This document shows, piece after piece, positions 28,894 through 37,036 of a stretch of DNA of 64,000 nucleotides (positions are counted from its first letter, which is position 1; each line of letters opens with the position of its first letter). A program made the position numbers and the translations under genes. Source of the stretch: Actinophytocola algeriensis (GTDB lineage Bacteria > Actinomycetota > Actinomycetes > Mycobacteriales > Pseudonocardiaceae); NCBI RefSeq assembly GCF_014203735.1, contig NZ_JACHJQ010000015.1, positions 32,801-96,800 of the forward strand, given 5' to 3'. The notes beneath the pieces are model-generated. The model searched no databases and was not told where the DNA came from. It saw nothing but the letters and a program-made list of their open reading frames with translations.

Positions 28894-29367
28894 GTGAACG
28901 TCGAGGTGACTCCGCTGCCAGGGATCGGAACGCGTCAGGACTTCGTGTCGCGTCAGGGGCGCCGGATCGGCGTCATCACCTACCGCGACGGCAGGTCCGA
29001 GCTGATCGTGTCGCGTGTGGACGATCCGGATACCTGCACGTCATCGATCCCGCTCACGCCGGACGAGGCAGGCGCGCTCGCGAGCCTGCTCGGCGCGCCG
29101 CAGCTGGTCGCACAGCTGCAGGACGAGCTGGACGGCGTCAACACCAAACAGCTACCACTCGTGCCCGGATCCCCTTACGACGGACGCACGCTCGGTGACA
29201 CAGCGTTGCGCTCCCGCACCGCGGTCTCGGTCGTGGCCGTGGTCCGTGCCGGCACGGTCCACCCGTCGCCCCGCCCCGACTTCATGCTGGGCGGCGGCGA
29301 CGCGCTGATCACTGTCGGTACCAAGGAAGGACTCGCCAAGGCGGCGGATGTCCTGAACCACGGGTAG
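28894..29367 (+). CDS. khtT: K+/H+ antiporter regulatory subunit (KhtT-like)
   Basis: 157 residues. A TrkA-C (RCK C-terminal) domain occupies about residues 75-157 (LGDTALRSRTAVSVVAVVRAG, FMLGGGDALITVGT). KhtT proteins bind and gate the KhtU antiporter subunit, encoded six bases downstream. GTG at 28894 chosen (MNVEVTPLPGIG); an adjacent GTG at 28891 is equivalent. Divergent from TrpB2. Confidence 0.88.
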   Translation: MNVEVTPLPGIGTRQDFVSRQGRRIGVITYRDGRSELIVSRVDDPDTCTSSIPLTPDEAGALASLLGAPQLVAQLQDELDGVNTKQLPLVPGSPYDGRTLGDTALRSRTAVSVVAVVRAGTVHPSPRPDFMLGGGDALITVGTKEGLAKAADVLNHG

Positions 29368-29373
29368 CGGCCG

Positions 29374-30552
29374 ATGCACACACCCGCAATCGCGCTGATC
29401 GAACTCGGTGCGATCTTCTTCGGGCTGGGCGTACTCGGCAGACTCGCGTGGAAGATCGGCATCTCCCCCATCCCGTTCTACCTGCTCGGCGGTTTGGCGT
29501 TCGGCAGCGGCGGGCTGATCCCGCTGGAGGGCATCGAGGAGTTCGCGTCGCTCGCGAGCGAGATCGGCGTGATCCTCCTGCTGCTCCTGTTGGGCCTGGA
29601 GTACTCGGCGGCCGAGCTGGTGACCGGGCTGAAACGGTCGTGGCTCGCGGGCCTGGTCGACCTGGTGCTGAACGCGGCGCCGGGTGTCGCCGTGGCCCTG
29701 CTGCTGGGCTGGGGCCCGATCGGCGCGCTGGCGATGGCGGGCGTCACGTACATCTCGTCGTCGGGCATCGTCGCGAAAGTGCTCGGTGACCTGGGCAGAC
29801 TCGGTAACCGCGAGACACCGGTGATCCTGTCGATCCTGGTGTTCGAGGACCTGGCGATGGCCGTCTACCTGCCGATCCTGACGGCGCTCCTGGCGGGCGC
29901 GACACTGCTGGGCGGCCTGACGGCGATCGGCATCTCGCTCGCCGTGGTGACGGTCGTGCTGCTGCTGGCGCTGCGGTTCGGCCGGTACGTGTCGGCGATC
30001 GTGGACAGCCCCGATCCCGAGGTGTTCCTGCTGCGTGTGCTGGGTGCGGCGCTGCTGGTGGCCGGCTTTGCGTCGCAACTGCAGGTGTCGGCGGCGGTAG
30101 GCGCGTTCCTGCTGGGCATCGCGATCTCGGGCTCCACGGCGGAGAACGCGACCCGCATGCTGGAGCCCCTGCGAGACCTGTTCGCGGCGATGTTCTTCGT
30201 GGTGTTCGGCCTGAACACGGTGCCGTCGACGATCCCGCCGGTGCTGGGCGTCGCGCTGGCCCTGGCGGCGGTCACGACCGTGACGAAGCTGGCGACCGGC
30301 TGGTGGGCGGCGAGACGGCAGGGCATCGGCCGTCTGGGCCGCGCCCGGGCCGGTGCGGCGCTGGTGGCACGGGGCGAGTTCTCGATCGTGATCGCGGGCC
30401 TTGCGGTGTCGACGGGCGCGGTGGACTCCCAGCTGGCCGCGCTGGCGACCGCGTACGTCCTGATCATGGCCGTGCTGGGTCCCCTCGCGGCCCGCTTCAT
30501 CGAACCGATCGCCCGCCTCGCGATCACCCGCCTGCGCCCGGCCACCGCCTGA
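29374..30552 (+). CDS. khtU: CPA2-family K+/H+ antiporter (KhtU-like)
   Basis: 392 residues, about 12 hydrophobic segments. Conserved CPA2 features include GLLLLGLEYS-like (LLLLLLGLEYSAAEL), SSSGIVAKVL and the LVFEDLAMAVYLP segment with its acidic ion-binding position. With KhtT it should export K+ in exchange for H+ at the cell membrane. Starts 6 bases after khtT. Ends at 30552, before a pair of DnaA-box-like 9-mers. Confidence 0.92.
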   Translation: MHTPAIALIELGAIFFGLGVLGRLAWKIGISPIPFYLLGGLAFGSGGLIPLEGIEEFASLASEIGVILLLLLLGLEYSAAELVTGLKRSWLAGLVDLVLNAAPGVAVALLLGWGPIGALAMAGVTYISSSGIVAKVLGDLGRLGNRETPVILSILVFEDLAMAVYLPILTALLAGATLLGGLTAIGISLAVVTVVLLLALRFGRYVSAIVDSPDPEVFLLRVLGAALLVAGFASQLQVSAAVGAFLLGIAISGSTAENATRMLEPLRDLFAAMFFVVFGLNTVPSTIPPVLGVALALAAVTTVTKLATGWWAARRQGIGRLGRARAGAALVARGEFSIVIAGLAVSTGAVDSQLAALATAYVLIMAVLGPLAARFIEPIARLAITRLRPATA

Positions 30553-30553
30553 G

Positions 30554-30581
30554 TTGTCCACAGCTGCCTGAGTTATCCACA
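30554..30581 (+). promoter_or_regulatory. Pair of DnaA-box-like 9-mers
   Basis: TTGTCCACA (30554-30562) and TTATCCACA (30573-30581), same orientation, 19 bp apart. Both match the actinobacterial and general DnaA box consensus. They lie directly after khtU. Two boxes alone do not make an origin; they may titrate DnaA or be fragments of a dispersed repeat. Confidence 0.45.
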
Positions 30582-30665
30582 GGCAAGATCGACTTGCCCA
30601 CCCCGAACAGGGGACAGTGGTAAACTGGCAAGGCGGGACGCCCCCGGGTTCGGGTGGGGTTGCGT
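30582..30665. terminator. Tandem hairpins between khtU and the DUF1015 gene
   Basis: First hairpin GGCAAG (30582-30587)/CTTGCC (30593-30598). Second, stronger: ACGC+CCCC (30638-30645) pairs with GGGG and GCGT (30656-30665) across a TT bulge. The genes on both sides converge here, so these may be terminators; a small structured RNA cannot be excluded. Nothing else is visible up to 30757. Confidence 0.35.
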
Positions 30666-30757
30666 AGCGGCCGTTCTGCGAGTTGAAGCCGCGTTTCGCG
30701 AGGCCACGGGCTCGGCTTGCTCCGGTTTGCGCGGGGTTCGCGCCCTCGCGTGTTCAG

Positions 30758-31891
30758 TCAGCTCGTCTGGGCGTTCAGGTCCGCCAACAGCAGGCCGCTT
30801 CTGGGCTTCGGCGTGAAGTACGTGCTCTTGCGGGGCATGCGGCGGCCCGCCGCGTGTTCGGCCAGCACCGTGGTAAGCAGGACCGGCGCCACCTCCACCA
30901 CCGCGTCCGCGTTCGGCGGTGGGGTGCGGCCCGCGGGCAGCGGGTGCACGTGTTCGCCTTCCGGGTCGAGGTGCAGCGCCTTCGACAGGAGCGTCTCCTC
31001 CACCACCGCGTGGTCCAGGCCTGGCGGGAGAGTCACCACCAAGGACGTGTCGCGGCAGCGGACCACCACCGTGCCCGGTTCGGTCGGAGATGCGGCTTCC
31101 GCCATCTCCTCGACCCCCAGGCCCTCTCGGCGCCACGCTCGCGCCAGGTCCGCCGCCGTCAGGCCGGTGTTCGTCAGCACGCGGTGGAACGCACCGATCC
31201 GCAACGCCGGGCCGGACGTCACCAGCGCCAGCAGCCCGCCCGCCCGTGCCGCCGCGGCGACGCGGTGGTTGCCGTCGGCGACCATCAGCGGATGCGCTTC
31301 CACGGTGCTGAGCAGCGAGGTGTCCCCGGTCAGCCACAGGCGGTGACGACGGCCTCGCGAGTCCACTGTGGAGACCGCGGGCGCGTGGTTCGCCGTGTGG
31401 GCGCGGACTTCTCCGGTCAGCTCGTCCCGGTCACCGACCGGCACCAGCATCGCCGCGCTCGTCGCGTAGCCCAGACCCGCCAGCACGCGCGCCCGCTCCT
31501 CGACGATCTCCGGGTAGACCTCCTCGCTGTGGCGGACCCGCCCCGTGTCGACCGCGGCGGGGTCGACCATGCACAGGACACCGCACGCCGTGCCGTCCGG
31601 GCCGTCGACCTCGTACGGCGCGACCACATCGGACACCTCGCGGTACGCCGTGCGCAACATCACCCGCAGCGTGTTCCTGGCCACTGGCAACGAATCGAGG
31701 ACACCGCGTCCTGCCGCGACCGCCTGCGGAGTCCGGTGTGGATGCTGAACCGCGAGCAGGGACCGGGTCGCCGCGGCGGGGTCCGCCAGTGCGGCGAGTA
31801 CGCGGTCCGGCTCGGCGAACTCGTCGACGTCCGGGCCGGGCACCTCGCCGCGCACGACCCAGCCGCGCGCGATCGGCCGCACCCAGCTCAT
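30758..31891 (-). CDS. DUF1015 family protein
   Basis: 377 residues. DUF1015 signature segments: RPIARGWVV at the start, VAPYEVD, HSEEVYPEIVEER, the ADGNHRVAAA motif near the middle and the C-terminal RMPRKSTYFTPKPRSGLLL. Function of the family is not established; the DGNHR motif suggests a nucleotide or sugar enzyme. ATG at 31891 lies one base after the rluB stop; an in-frame TTG at 31903 would overlap rluB. Probably co-transcribed with rluB. Confidence 0.85.
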   Translation of the reverse strand: MSWVRPIARGWVVRGEVPGPDVDEFAEPDRVLAALADPAAATRSLLAVQHPHRTPQAVAAGRGVLDSLPVARNTLRVMLRTAYREVSDVVAPYEVDGPDGTACGVLCMVDPAAVDTGRVRHSEEVYPEIVEERARVLAGLGYATSAAMLVPVGDRDELTGEVRAHTANHAPAVSTVDSRGRRHRLWLTGDTSLLSTVEAHPLMVADGNHRVAAAARAGGLLALVTSGPALRIGAFHRVLTNTGLTAADLARAWRREGLGVEEMAEAASPTEPGTVVVRCRDTSLVVTLPPGLDHAVVEETLLSKALHLDPEGEHVHPLPAGRTPPPNADAVVEVAPVLLTTVLAEHAAGRRMPRKSTYFTPKPRSGLLLADLNAQTS

Positions 31892-31892
31892 G

Positions 31893-32630
31893 TCACAGGT
31901 CAACGTCGGCGAAGAGCGAGCCGACCTCCTGACGGGTCAGCACGCGGAGGGAGCCAGAACGCTGGTTGCCGAGGTGGACGTCGCCGATCTGGGTACGGAC
32001 GAGCGTGCGCACCGGCAGGTCGACGGCGGCCAGCAGCCTGCGGACGATGTGGTTCCGGCCTTCGTGCAGCTCGACCTCGACCATGGCGCGGCCGCCACTG
32101 GTGTCGACCACCCGGAACGCGTCGACCCGGACGGGACCGTCGTCGAGCTCGATGCCCTCACGGAGCCGGCGGCCGATCGTGCGCGGCACCGGGCCCGGCA
32201 CCTCGGCGAGATAGGTCTTGCTGACGTCGAACGACGGGTGCATCAACCGGTGCGCGAGGTCGCCGTCGTTGGTGAGCAGCAGCAGGCCCTCGGTGTCGGC
32301 GTCGAGGCGGCCGACGTGGAAGAGCCGCTCGTCGCGGCCGCGGATGTAGTCACCGACGCAGGGCCGGCCGCGGTCGTCGGACATGGTGGTGTGCACGCCG
32401 CGCGGCTTGTTGAAGGCGAGGTAGACGAGCCCCTCGCGGACCACGACCCGTACGTCGTCGACGTGGATGACGGCCTTGTCGGGATCGACGCGGCGGCCGA
32501 ACTCGGTGACCACGGCACCGTCGACCTTGACCCTGCCCTGCGCGATGAGGTCCTCGGCGGCGCGGCGGGAGGCCACCCCCGCGCGGGACAGCACTTTCTG
32601 CAGGCGCACGCCGTCCTGGTCAGAGTTCAT
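31893..32630 (-). CDS. rluB: 23S rRNA pseudouridine synthase RluB family
   Basis: 245 residues. N-terminal S4 RNA-binding domain (VRLQKVLSRAGVASRRAAEDLI) followed by the RsuA/RluB catalytic domain with GRLDADTEGLLLLTNDG, where the Asp after RL is the nucleophile. KPRGVHTT and EGRNHIVRRLL are also typical. ATG overlaps the end of scpB by 11 bases, matching the conserved scpA-scpB-rluB order. In relatives the next gene is cmk, here displaced by 17 kb. Confidence 0.95.
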   Translation of the reverse strand: MNSDQDGVRLQKVLSRAGVASRRAAEDLIAQGRVKVDGAVVTEFGRRVDPDKAVIHVDDVRVVVREGLVYLAFNKPRGVHTTMSDDRGRPCVGDYIRGRDERLFHVGRLDADTEGLLLLTNDGDLAHRLMHPSFDVSKTYLAEVPGPVPRTIGRRLREGIELDDGPVRVDAFRVVDTSGGRAMVEVELHEGRNHIVRRLLAAVDLPVRTLVRTQIGDVHLGNQRSGSLRVLTRQEVGSLFADVDL

Positions 32631-34164
32631 CGATGGAGTCGACCTCCGGAAGCAGCGGCGCGATCGGCGGCAGGTCCTCCAGGGACGACAGGCCGAGGCG
32701 CTCGAGGAACAGTTCGGTGGTGCGGTAGAGGAAACCGCCAGTCTCCTGGTCGGTCCCGGTCTCCTCGACCAGTCCGCGGGCGAGCAGGGTGCGGATGACG
32801 CCGTCGCAGTTGACCCCGCGGACGGCGGCGACCCGGGCGCGGGTCACCGGCTGACGGTAGGCGATGACGGCGAGCGTCTCGAGCGCGGCCCTGGTCAACT
32901 TGGCCCGCTGGCCGTCGAGGAGGAGCTTCTCGACGTACGGGGCGTAGCGGTCGCGCGTGTAGAAACGCCAGCCGCCACCCGCCCGGCGGAGATCGATGCC
33001 GCGGTCCTGGTCGGCGTACTTGTCCGAGAGGAGGCGGAGGTGCTCGGCCACGCGGAGGCGCGTGGTGTCCAGTGCGGTGGCGAGCGCGTCCTCGTCGACC
33101 GGTGAGTCCACGACCAGCAGGAGCGCTTCGAGGGCCGAGTCGAGTTCGTCGTCGCCGAGGGGGGCGGGGCCTTCCTCGATGTCCTCGTCGTCCGCGTCGA
33201 GTGGTTCAGTGGCTGAGTGGCTGAGTGGCTCATCCACTTCGCCACTCACTGGCTGAGTGGCTGAGTGGACCAGTGGCTCATCCACTTCGGGAGCCATGCC
33301 GACGGCGGGCTCCTCGTGGGCGGAAGGCTCGGAATCCTGTGACGGGTCGGCAGAGTCAGCGGCGTCCGCCGAGTTGGCGGGGTCCACAGAAGCGCCCGCG
33401 TCTGCTGGCTCGGCTGGGTCCACTGGGTCAGGCGGGTCCGTCGGGTCCGCCACTCCCGCCGGGTCGCCCGAGTCGGCCGGGTCGACAGAATCCGCCGAAT
33501 CCGCTGGGTCCGCTGGGTCCATCGGGTCCGCCGGATCCGCCACTCCCGCCGAGTCGGCCGAGTCCACCGGATCTGCCGGATCCGCCACTCCCGCCGAGTC
33601 GGCCGAGTCCGCCCCTTCCGTGGGGTCCGCTGAACCGGTCGGGTCCGCAGAGTCGGCTGGGTCGCCCGGGTCCGCCGCTTCCACCGATCCCGCTGGCTCC
33701 GTCGCGTCCGCCGGGTCAGCGCCGTCCCCGGGGTCCGGCGCTTCCACCGCGTCGGCGGGGTCTGTCGGAGCCGCCGAGGATGCGGCGGCAACCGAGTCGA
33801 TCGCGTCAGATTCTGTCAGCTCGGCCGAGTCTTCCGTCAGGTCGGCCGAGCCTTCCGTCAGGTCGGCGGAGGCGGCCGCATCGGCGGAGTCCGCCGTGTC
33901 CGTGTGCGTATCGGCTGTGTTCGCCGCGCCGGTCTTGTCGGTGGGATTGGCTGGAGTCCCCAACACTCCCCCGGCTGAGGGCTTGGAGGTGACTGTGCGA
34001 GATTCAAGTGGCTGAGCCACTGAACCACTTGCCGCGGCCGGGTCCGGTAGGGGTTCGGCGTCCGGTGGCAGTGGGGTCCCGACCTCGTCCGCGGGCGGGG
34101 GCTTGGGGAGTGGTTCCGCGTCCGGTGGGGGTGGGGTCGTGGGTTGTGGGTGCTGGTCGCTCAC
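32620..34164 (-). CDS. scpB: Segregation and condensation protein B with long acidic extension
   Basis: 514 residues, against about 200-250 normally. The last 180 residues are a standard ScpB (two winged helices: ELDSALEALLLVVDSPVDE..., RAALETLAVIAYRQPVTRARV, VNCDGVIRTLL). ScpB joins ScpA and Smc in chromosome condensation. The first 330 residues are disordered and built of Asp, Pro, Ala and Ser (many DPADSADP-like units), with a Pro-rich start and SHSATEPL-type repeats. The underlying DNA is locally repetitive (AGTGGCTG units, 33209-33280). GTG start overlaps the scpA stop (GTGA). Confidence 0.92.
   Translation of the reverse strand: MSDQHPQPTTPPPPDAEPLPKPPPADEVGTPLPPDAEPLPDPAAASGSVAQPLESRTVTSKPSAGGVLGTPANPTDKTGAANTADTHTDTADSADAAASADLTEGSADLTEDSAELTESDAIDSVAAASSAAPTDPADAVEAPDPGDGADPADATEPAGSVEAADPGDPADSADPTGSADPTEGADSADSAGVADPADPVDSADSAGVADPADPMDPADPADSADSVDPADSGDPAGVADPTDPPDPVDPAEPADAGASVDPANSADAADSADPSQDSEPSAHEEPAVGMAPEVDEPLVHSATQPVSGEVDEPLSHSATEPLDADDEDIEEGPAPLGDDELDSALEALLLVVDSPVDEDALATALDTTRLRVAEHLRLLSDKYADQDRGIDLRRAGGGWRFYTRDRYAPYVEKLLLDGQRAKLTRAALETLAVIAYRQPVTRARVAAVRGVNCDGVIRTLLARGLVEETGTDQETGGFLYRTTELFLERLGLSSLEDLPPIAPLLPEVDSIDEL
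33209..33288. repeat. Short tandem repeats inside scpB
   Basis: Two successive blocks of AGTGGCTG/GAGTGGCT units, each ending in TCATCCACTTCG (33230-33241 and 33277-33288), in frame and encoding the HSATQP/HSATEP peptides. A related unit recurs at about 34008-34030 in the same gene. Confidence 0.6.
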
Positions 34165-34991
34165 CCGTACTCCTCCTCATCGCCGGCTGGTGAGGTCGTC
34201 GTGACCGCGGACTGGGCCTCTTCGACCGTGCCGCCGGTCCACTCGACGGACAGCTCCGCCAGCGCCTCCTCCTGGTGGAACAGGATCACGTTCTCTTTGT
34301 AGAGGTCCAGCAGCGCCAGGAACCGCGCCACGACCTCGATGCTGTGCTCGCAGTCGGCGACCAGGTCGCCGAAGCTGGCCCGGCCCGCTGATGCCAGTTT
34401 GACCCTCAGCAACGCCACGTGCTCGCGGACCGACACCTTGCCCATGTGCAGGTGGTCGATGGACACGGTCGGCGGGGGCTTGGGGCGGAAGACGGCCGCC
34501 GCCAGCTCGACGAAGCGGGCCGGGGTCACGCCCAGCATCACTTCCGGGAGCAGGGCCTGGAAGCGGTCTTCCAGCGCCACCGACCTCGGGTAACGCCGCA
34601 GGGCACCGGCTTCCAGTTCACTGAACAGCGCCGCCACCTGCTTGTACGCCCGGTACTGCAGCAACCTGGCGAACAGCAGGTCGCGGGCTTCCAGCAGCGC
34701 CAGGTCCTCTTCGTCGTCGACGTCGCCTGCCGGCAGCAAACGGGCCGCTTTCAGGTCGAGCAACGTCGCGGCGACCACGAGGAACTCGGTGGTCTCGTCG
34801 AGGTTCCAGTCGTCGCCCGCCTGGTGGAGGTGGGCGATGAAGTCGTCGGTCACCCGGTGCAGCGCCACCTCGGTGACGTCCAGCTCGTGCTGGGAGATCA
34901 GCTGCAGCAGCAGGTCGAACGGACCCTCGAAGTTCGACAGGCGGACCGTGAACCGCGGCGAGGGAGCGGATCCGGCAGGCTCAGTCGTCAT
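34161..34991 (-). CDS. scpA: Segregation and condensation protein A
   Basis: 276 residues. Kleisin subunit of the Smc-ScpAB complex: N-terminal FEGPFDLLLQLISQHELDVTEV, ATLLDLKAARLLP, and the C-terminal winged-helix part RFLALLDLYKENVILFHQEE. ATG at 34991 chosen because homology starts just after it and it overlaps the preceding gene's end by 11 bases. Confidence 0.95.
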   Translation of the reverse strand: MTTEPAGSAPSPRFTVRLSNFEGPFDLLLQLISQHELDVTEVALHRVTDDFIAHLHQAGDDWNLDETTEFLVVAATLLDLKAARLLPAGDVDDEEDLALLEARDLLFARLLQYRAYKQVAALFSELEAGALRRYPRSVALEDRFQALLPEVMLGVTPARFVELAAAVFRPKPPPTVSIDHLHMGKVSVREHVALLRVKLASAGRASFGDLVADCEHSIEVVARFLALLDLYKENVILFHQEEALAELSVEWTGGTVEEAQSAVTTTSPAGDEEEYG

Positions 34992-35331
34992 GACGCAGGC
35001 GGCGCACCAGCACCGACTCCTCGCCACGGTCCTCGAAGTCCGCGAGGAGCACCGCGATCGCCTCGCGGACGACCCGGCCGCGGTCCACCGCCAGCCCGTG
35101 TGCCGCCCGCAGCGCCAAACGCACGTGCTCGAGTGCGAGCAGCTCGTCGTCCGACACGTAGACGGTGATCTTCGACGTGTGTTTCTGCCTCGGTGTACCT
35201 CGCCGGGCAACCGGGGGCGCGGGGTGCGTCGGCACCCTGGTCGGCTCGAACCTCAGTGGGAGCACGCCGTCCGCGTGCCCTGTTGGTCTGAACAGCTCAT
35301 CCGCGCCCGGCAACGAAGGCCGGCGCGTCAC
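34981..35331 (-). CDS. Ribbon-helix-helix-like protein downstream of parA
   Basis: 116 residues. The C-terminal half reads as a CopG/ribbon-helix-helix unit: a strand KITVYVSDDELLALE followed by two helices (LRAAHGLAVDRGRVVREAIAVLLADF). The N-terminal half is Pro/Arg-rich. GTG at 35331 overlaps the parA stop (GTGA) and the end overlaps scpA, so all are translated together. A DNA-binding partner for the neighbouring ParA ATPase is a reasonable guess; no ParB is present here. Confidence 0.75.
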   Translation of the reverse strand: MTRRPSLPGADELFRPTGHADGVLPLRFEPTRVPTHPAPPVARRGTPRQKHTSKITVYVSDDELLALEHVRLALRAAHGLAVDRGRVVREAIAVLLADFEDRGEESVLVRRLRHDD

Positions 35332-36245
35332 CTGGCGATCACCTCTCGCGCCAGCAGGCGGTAGGCCTTCGCGCCGGCGGACCTCGGCGCCCACACCGTG
35401 ATCGGCGCACCGGCGACCGTGGTCTCCGGGAACCGCACGGTTCGGTTGATCACCGCGTCGAACACGATGTCGCCGAAGCGCTCGACGACGCGGCTCATGA
35501 CCTCACGGGAGTGCACCGTGCGCGGGTCGTACATGGTCGGGAGGATGCCCGTGATCTCCAGCTTCGGGTTCAACCGCTCACGCACCTTCTCGATGGTGTC
35601 GGTGAGCAGCGCGACGCCGCGCATCGAGAAGTACTCGCACTCCAGCGGTATCAGCACCCCGTCGGCGGCCGCGAGCGCGTTCACGGTCAGCAGGCCGAGC
35701 GAGGGCTGGCAGTCGATCAGGATGTAGTCGTAGACCTCGACGACCGGGCGCAGCGCACGGACCAGCGTGTGCTCGCGGCCGACCTCGGCCACGAGCTGTA
35801 CCTCGGCGGCGGACAGGTCGATGTTGCTCGGCAGCAGATCCAGGTTGTCGACACTGGTGCGGATGATCGCGTCCTGGATGCCGATGGACCGCTCGATGAT
35901 GACGTTGTAGATCGTCTTCTCGAGTAAGTGCGCTGGCATGCCGAGACCCACGGACAGCGCGCCCTGGGGGTCGAAGTCGACGATGAGCACCCGACGGCCG
36001 AACTCGGTCAGCGCGGCGCCGAGGTTTATCGTCGAGGTGGTCTTGCCGACTCCGCCTTTCTGGTTGCACAACGCGATGACCTTGGCGGGGCCGTGGCCGT
36101 TGAGCAGCGGTGGCTCAGGGATGACCCGCTTGGTCCGTCCGCCGGGACCAGCACCGTTGGGGCTCTCCTCGAGAGCCTCCTCCTCGTCGGAGGCCGCCCT
36201 CGGTGCGAGGCTGAGCTCCTGGTCCGAGGGGTGCAATGTCGACAT
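35328..36245 (-). CDS. parA: ParA-family ATPase
   Basis: 305 residues. Deviant Walker A CNQKGGVGKTTSTINLG at about residue 60, with VLIVDFDPQG and the ILIDCQPSLG Walker B-type segment. Such ATPases move DNA or protein cargo over the nucleoid. It is the orphan ParA next to scpAB in actinobacteria (like Rv1708), not the ori-linked parAB copy. The first 50 residues are an acidic, flexible extension. ATG start at 36245. Confidence 0.93.
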   Translation of the reverse strand: MSTLHPSDQELSLAPRAASDEEEALEESPNGAGPGGRTKRVIPEPPLLNGHGPAKVIALCNQKGGVGKTTSTINLGAALTEFGRRVLIVDFDPQGALSVGLGMPAHLLEKTIYNVIIERSIGIQDAIIRTSVDNLDLLPSNIDLSAAEVQLVAEVGREHTLVRALRPVVEVYDYILIDCQPSLGLLTVNALAAADGVLIPLECEYFSMRGVALLTDTIEKVRERLNPKLEITGILPTMYDPRTVHSREVMSRVVERFGDIVFDAVINRTVRFPETTVAGAPITVWAPRSAGAKAYRLLAREVIAR

Positions 36246-36399
36246 ATCGACCTAGCTCCTTGTCGTCCGCGCTGTGCCGGGAAGCTTAGAGATGGCGGCG
36301 GGGCCTGGGCAAAGAGGCTCGCCGTACCGGGGCCGAATACCTGGAATGCTCGAACTGACCTGCGTGTTCGTCTTTGCTGAACAGCTTCGAGGAGGCCCC

Positions 36400-36789
36400 A
36401 TGGCAGTCCGGCAGCTCCGTCTCGTCGTCACCGCGGACGATTACGACGAGGCAGTGCGTTTCTACCGTGACGTTCTCGGCATGCCGGAGCGGGTCTCCGT
36501 GCCGCCCGAGAACGGCGGGCGGGTGATGATCCTGGACGCGGGTGCGGCCACGCTCGAACTGGCCGAACCGGCCACCGCCGAGTACATCGACCGGATCGAG
36601 GTCGGCCGCCGGGTCGCGGGGCACATCCGGGTCGCGTTCGAGGTCGACGACGTGCAAGGCGGCACGGCGGCGCTCCGGGACGCGGGTGGCGAGGTGCTCG
36701 CCGAGCCGACCCCGACGCCGTTCAAGTCGACGAACGCGCGGGTCGAGGGACCGGCCGGTCTGCAGTTGACGCTCTTCCAGATGGACTGA
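36400..36789 (+). CDS. VOC-family protein (glyoxalase/dioxygenase fold)
   Basis: 129 residues. Vicinal oxygen chelate fold: RLVVTADDYDEAVRFYRDVLGMPER, HIRVAFEVDDV, GPAGLQLTLFQ. Metal ligands are incomplete (no His at the usual first position, Glu-like at others), so it may be a binding protein rather than an enzyme. GAGGAGG lies just upstream of the ATG at 36400. Substrate not deducible. Confidence 0.85.
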   Translation: MAVRQLRLVVTADDYDEAVRFYRDVLGMPERVSVPPENGGRVMILDAGAATLELAEPATAEYIDRIEVGRRVAGHIRVAFEVDDVQGGTAALRDAGGEVLAEPTPTPFKSTNARVEGPAGLQLTLFQMD

Positions 36790-36863
36790 GGCCACGGCGC
36801 CCTGTGCGGGGGCGGCGAGTCCGCTCCCCGGCGGCGATGGTGCAGCCGGGCTGTTCTGGCGGG

Positions 36864-36942
36864 CAGGCGTGGCCTCCGGCCCCGGTTCCAGAGTCTCACG
36901 GGGCACCGACAGTTTCGGGGCGCGCGGGCCGAGTTGTCCACA
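36864..36942 (+). repeat. ~80-bp dispersed intergenic repeat, copy A
   Basis: Blocks in order: GGCGTGGCCTCCGGCC, GGTTCCAG, CACGGGGCACCGAC, TTTCGG, and the 9-mer TTGTCCACA (36933-36941). Directly followed by copy B. No gene fits this 247-base gap. Confidence 0.6.
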
Positions 36943-37022
36943 GGCGTTGGCCTCCGGCCCCCGGGTTCCAGCCTGCCACGGGGCACCGACGATCTCGGTG
37001 GTCACGGGGCTGGTTGTCCACA
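36943..37022 (+). repeat. ~80-bp dispersed intergenic repeat, copy B
   Basis: Blocks: GGCGTTGGCCTCCGGCCCCC, GGGTTCCAGC, CCACGGGGCACCGAC, ATCTCGG, and TTGTCCACA (37014-37022), in the same order as copy A. It ends about 15 bases before the next gene. Confidence 0.6.
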
Positions 37023-37036
37023 GCTACCGTGCCTTC

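Noticed and set aside
30554..30581. Replication origin
   Set aside because: Only two DnaA-like boxes, no dnaA/dnaN/gyrB neighbourhood, and the nearby parA is the scpA-linked orphan, not the ori-linked parAB.
33246..33992. Long plus- and minus-strand frames across the scpB extension
   Set aside because: Low-complexity shadows of the Asp/Pro/Ala/Ser repeat region; the ScpB frame continues into a conserved domain.
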